Positions 52,698 to 53,728 of a stretch of DNA of 53,728 nucleotides are shown here, in pieces (within the stretch, counting starts at the first letter, position 1; each line of letters begins with the position of its first letter). The DNA comes from a bacterium (GTDB lineage Bacteria; Hydrothermota; Hydrothermia; LBFQ01; DSFT01). The position numbers were made by a program, and so were the translations under genes. The notes below the pieces were generated by a model that ran no database searches, was not told where the DNA came from, and was given only the letters and a program-made list of their open reading frames with translations. The stretch lies in NCBI GenBank assembly GCA_030550205.1, contig JAUQPS010000002.1:1-53728 (forward strand). Reading direction: 5' to 3'.

Positions 52698-53728
52698 ATG
52701 TTAGTGTTGAGCTTGTTAGTAACCTTTGCATCAAGTGTAGGTGGTAAGTTTGTAAATACCTATGACCCTGTTATTATAAAAGAATGGCTAAATTCATATC
52801 CCTATCTCTATAAAGGCTTTATACCAAATAAAGGTCAGCTTGCTACTATGGATGGAAAAGTAGCAAAGGATGTTATCTTCTATTCAAGAAATGGAAATAT
52901 GGGTATATTCATAACTGAAAATGGAATGAGTTATGTGATATATGATATTGAGAAAAAGGAAGTTAAAAAAGATAAAGAGATATTACCACACATAAAAGAA
53001 AAACCTGAAAATTCTATCTTACACTACGCCAGAATAGACTATGAACTAATAGGAGGAAAGATAAAGAAAGAAAATATAATCTATCAAGATGAACTACCAG
53101 GATATGAGAACTTTTATTTAGCTCATTGTCCAGATGGGATATTGTTTGTAAAGAGTTATAGGAAAGTTATAATAAAGGATATATATCCAGGAATAAATTG
53201 GATATTTAGATATGATGATAATGGAAATTTTCATCATGAGTTTGAATTAAAAAATCCCCACTTGATATCACAAATAAAGTTAAAAGTAAAATATGCTGAT
53301 ATAGAGTTAGCAGATAATGGAAAGTCAATAATTTTATCAACGCCAATTGGAAAGATAAAGGATGGGAGTTTAGTGGGGTATCAGGGGGATAATATAGTTG
53401 AAGTGAGTTATAAACTTATAGATAATAATTTAATAGCTTTTGATATTTCTAACTATGATAAGAATAAATCATTATTGATTGACCCACATGCTTTAATTTG
53501 GAGCACTTATTATGGGGGAGGTCATCAAGATTATGGTAATTCAATTACAACAGATTTACAAGGTAATATATTTATAACAGGAAGAACAATTTCAACTAAC
53601 TTTCCAACTTTTGATCCTCAAAATGGTGCTTATTATGATAATAGTTGTGGAACTGATGGAAATTGTAATTATGATGGAACTAATCTTTACCATGATGTTT
53701 TTATTTTAAAATTTAATAATTTAGGAGT
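52698..53728 (+). CDS. Exported SBBP-repeat (beta-propeller) protein, 5' part
   Basis: The frame opens at an ATG after AAAGGAGGTGAGAGT and runs off the right edge (343 codons visible). After a short hydrophobic start (MLVLSLLVTFASSVGG) comes the YKGFIPNKGQLATMDGKVAKDVIFYS domain found at the head of SBBP proteins (the N-K-G-Q motif). A region with IKDIYPGINWIFRYDDNGNFHHEFELK follows. The first SBBP repeat is STYYGGGHQDYGNSITTDLQGNIFITG, followed by FPTFD. Such proteins are large secreted or surface propellers. Partial gene. Confidence 0.85.
   Translation, partial: MLVLSLLVTFASSVGGKFVNTYDPVIIKEWLNSYPYLYKGFIPNKGQLATMDGKVAKDVIFYSRNGNMGIFITENGMSYVIYDIEKKEVKKDKEILPHIKEKPENSILHYARIDYELIGGKIKKENIIYQDELPGYENFYLAHCPDGILFVKSYRKVIIKDIYPGINWIFRYDDNGNFHHEFELKNPHLISQIKLKVKYADIELADNGKSIILSTPIGKIKDGSLVGYQGDNIVEVSYKLIDNNLIAFDISNYDKNKSLLIDPHALIWSTYYGGGHQDYGNSITTDLQGNIFITGRTISTNFPTFDPQNGAYYDNSCGTDGNCNYDGTNLYHDVFILKFNNLG

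Overview
The window looks like a chromosomal segment of an AT-rich, thermophilic, diderm bacterium from an uncultured lineage. Protein-coding DNA is very A/T-, Lys- and Ile-rich, while the 16S rRNA and both tRNAs are strongly GC-rich, a usual thermophile contrast. A family-4 (4Fe-4S) uracil-DNA glycosylase, a V-type ATPase F subunit and a SufBC pair fit that lifestyle. A TonB-dependent receptor, a CBM9/DUF5916 barrel, a KdsD-like isomerase, Wzx/Wzy/Wzz-like genes and a sorting-domain-like protein point to an outer membrane. The mix resembles FCB-affiliated candidate phyla such as WOR-3/Hydrothermae. That placement is an inference; the 16S gene at about 4474-6013 would settle it.

Layout. 1-4356: a truncated TPR gene, a small dispersed repeat, and an ABC transporter overlapping an outer-membrane barrel gene. 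4357-6157: an rRNA promoter, 16S rRNA closed by its own processing stem, and tRNA-Ala(CGC), with no 23S following. 6139-13368 (-): a tightly packed operon with a nucleotidyltransferase, PAP2 phosphatase, FHA protein, RsmD, UDG, two unknowns and a GT4 glycosyltransferase. 13396-17262 (+): polysaccharide assembly (Wzz-, Wzx- and Wzy-like). 17243-22668: small exported proteins, SucC, an MFS transporter, a half-helicase and a PntA 4TM subunit. 22742-25395 (+): SufC, a ferritin-like protein and SufB. 25396-26278: a decayed kelch gene. 26279-32538 (-): TonB receptor, HAD phosphatase, SEDS protein, V-ATPase F, pyrimidine phosphorylase and KdsD. 32630-37300 (+): S74 domain, SPOUT methylase, dehydrogenase-DUF309 fusion, TPR, HNH and an Omp85-like protein. 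37290-47087 (-): barrel protein, DUF212, prenyl synthase, dehydrogenase, GT2, GlmU-like, HemW, GlmS, YprB-like nuclease and tRNA-Leu(CAA). 47127-49660 (+): small proteins, M24 peptidase, YbaB and RecR. 49653-52408 (-): rhomboid, Gfo/Idh/MocA oxidoreductase and NuoD. 52409-53728: a second copy of the dispersed repeat and the 5' part of an SBBP-repeat exported protein.

The most striking system-level signal is regulatory. About twenty transcription units begin with a near-identical box, (G)CTTTAAAATTTT, whose TAAAAT core usually ends only 7-9 nt before the start codon. This predicts leaderless mRNAs. The box is sometimes palindromic and shared by divergent genes (18 bp between two start codons at 20782-20799), and sometimes encoded in the last codons of the gene upstream. 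Convergent genes overlap at their 3' ends, and single subunits of multi-subunit machines (SucC, PntA2, NuoD, V-ATPase F, 16S rRNA) stand away from their usual partners. Together these suggest a compacted genome in which classical operons were broken up and many gene groups carry a minimal built-in promoter.
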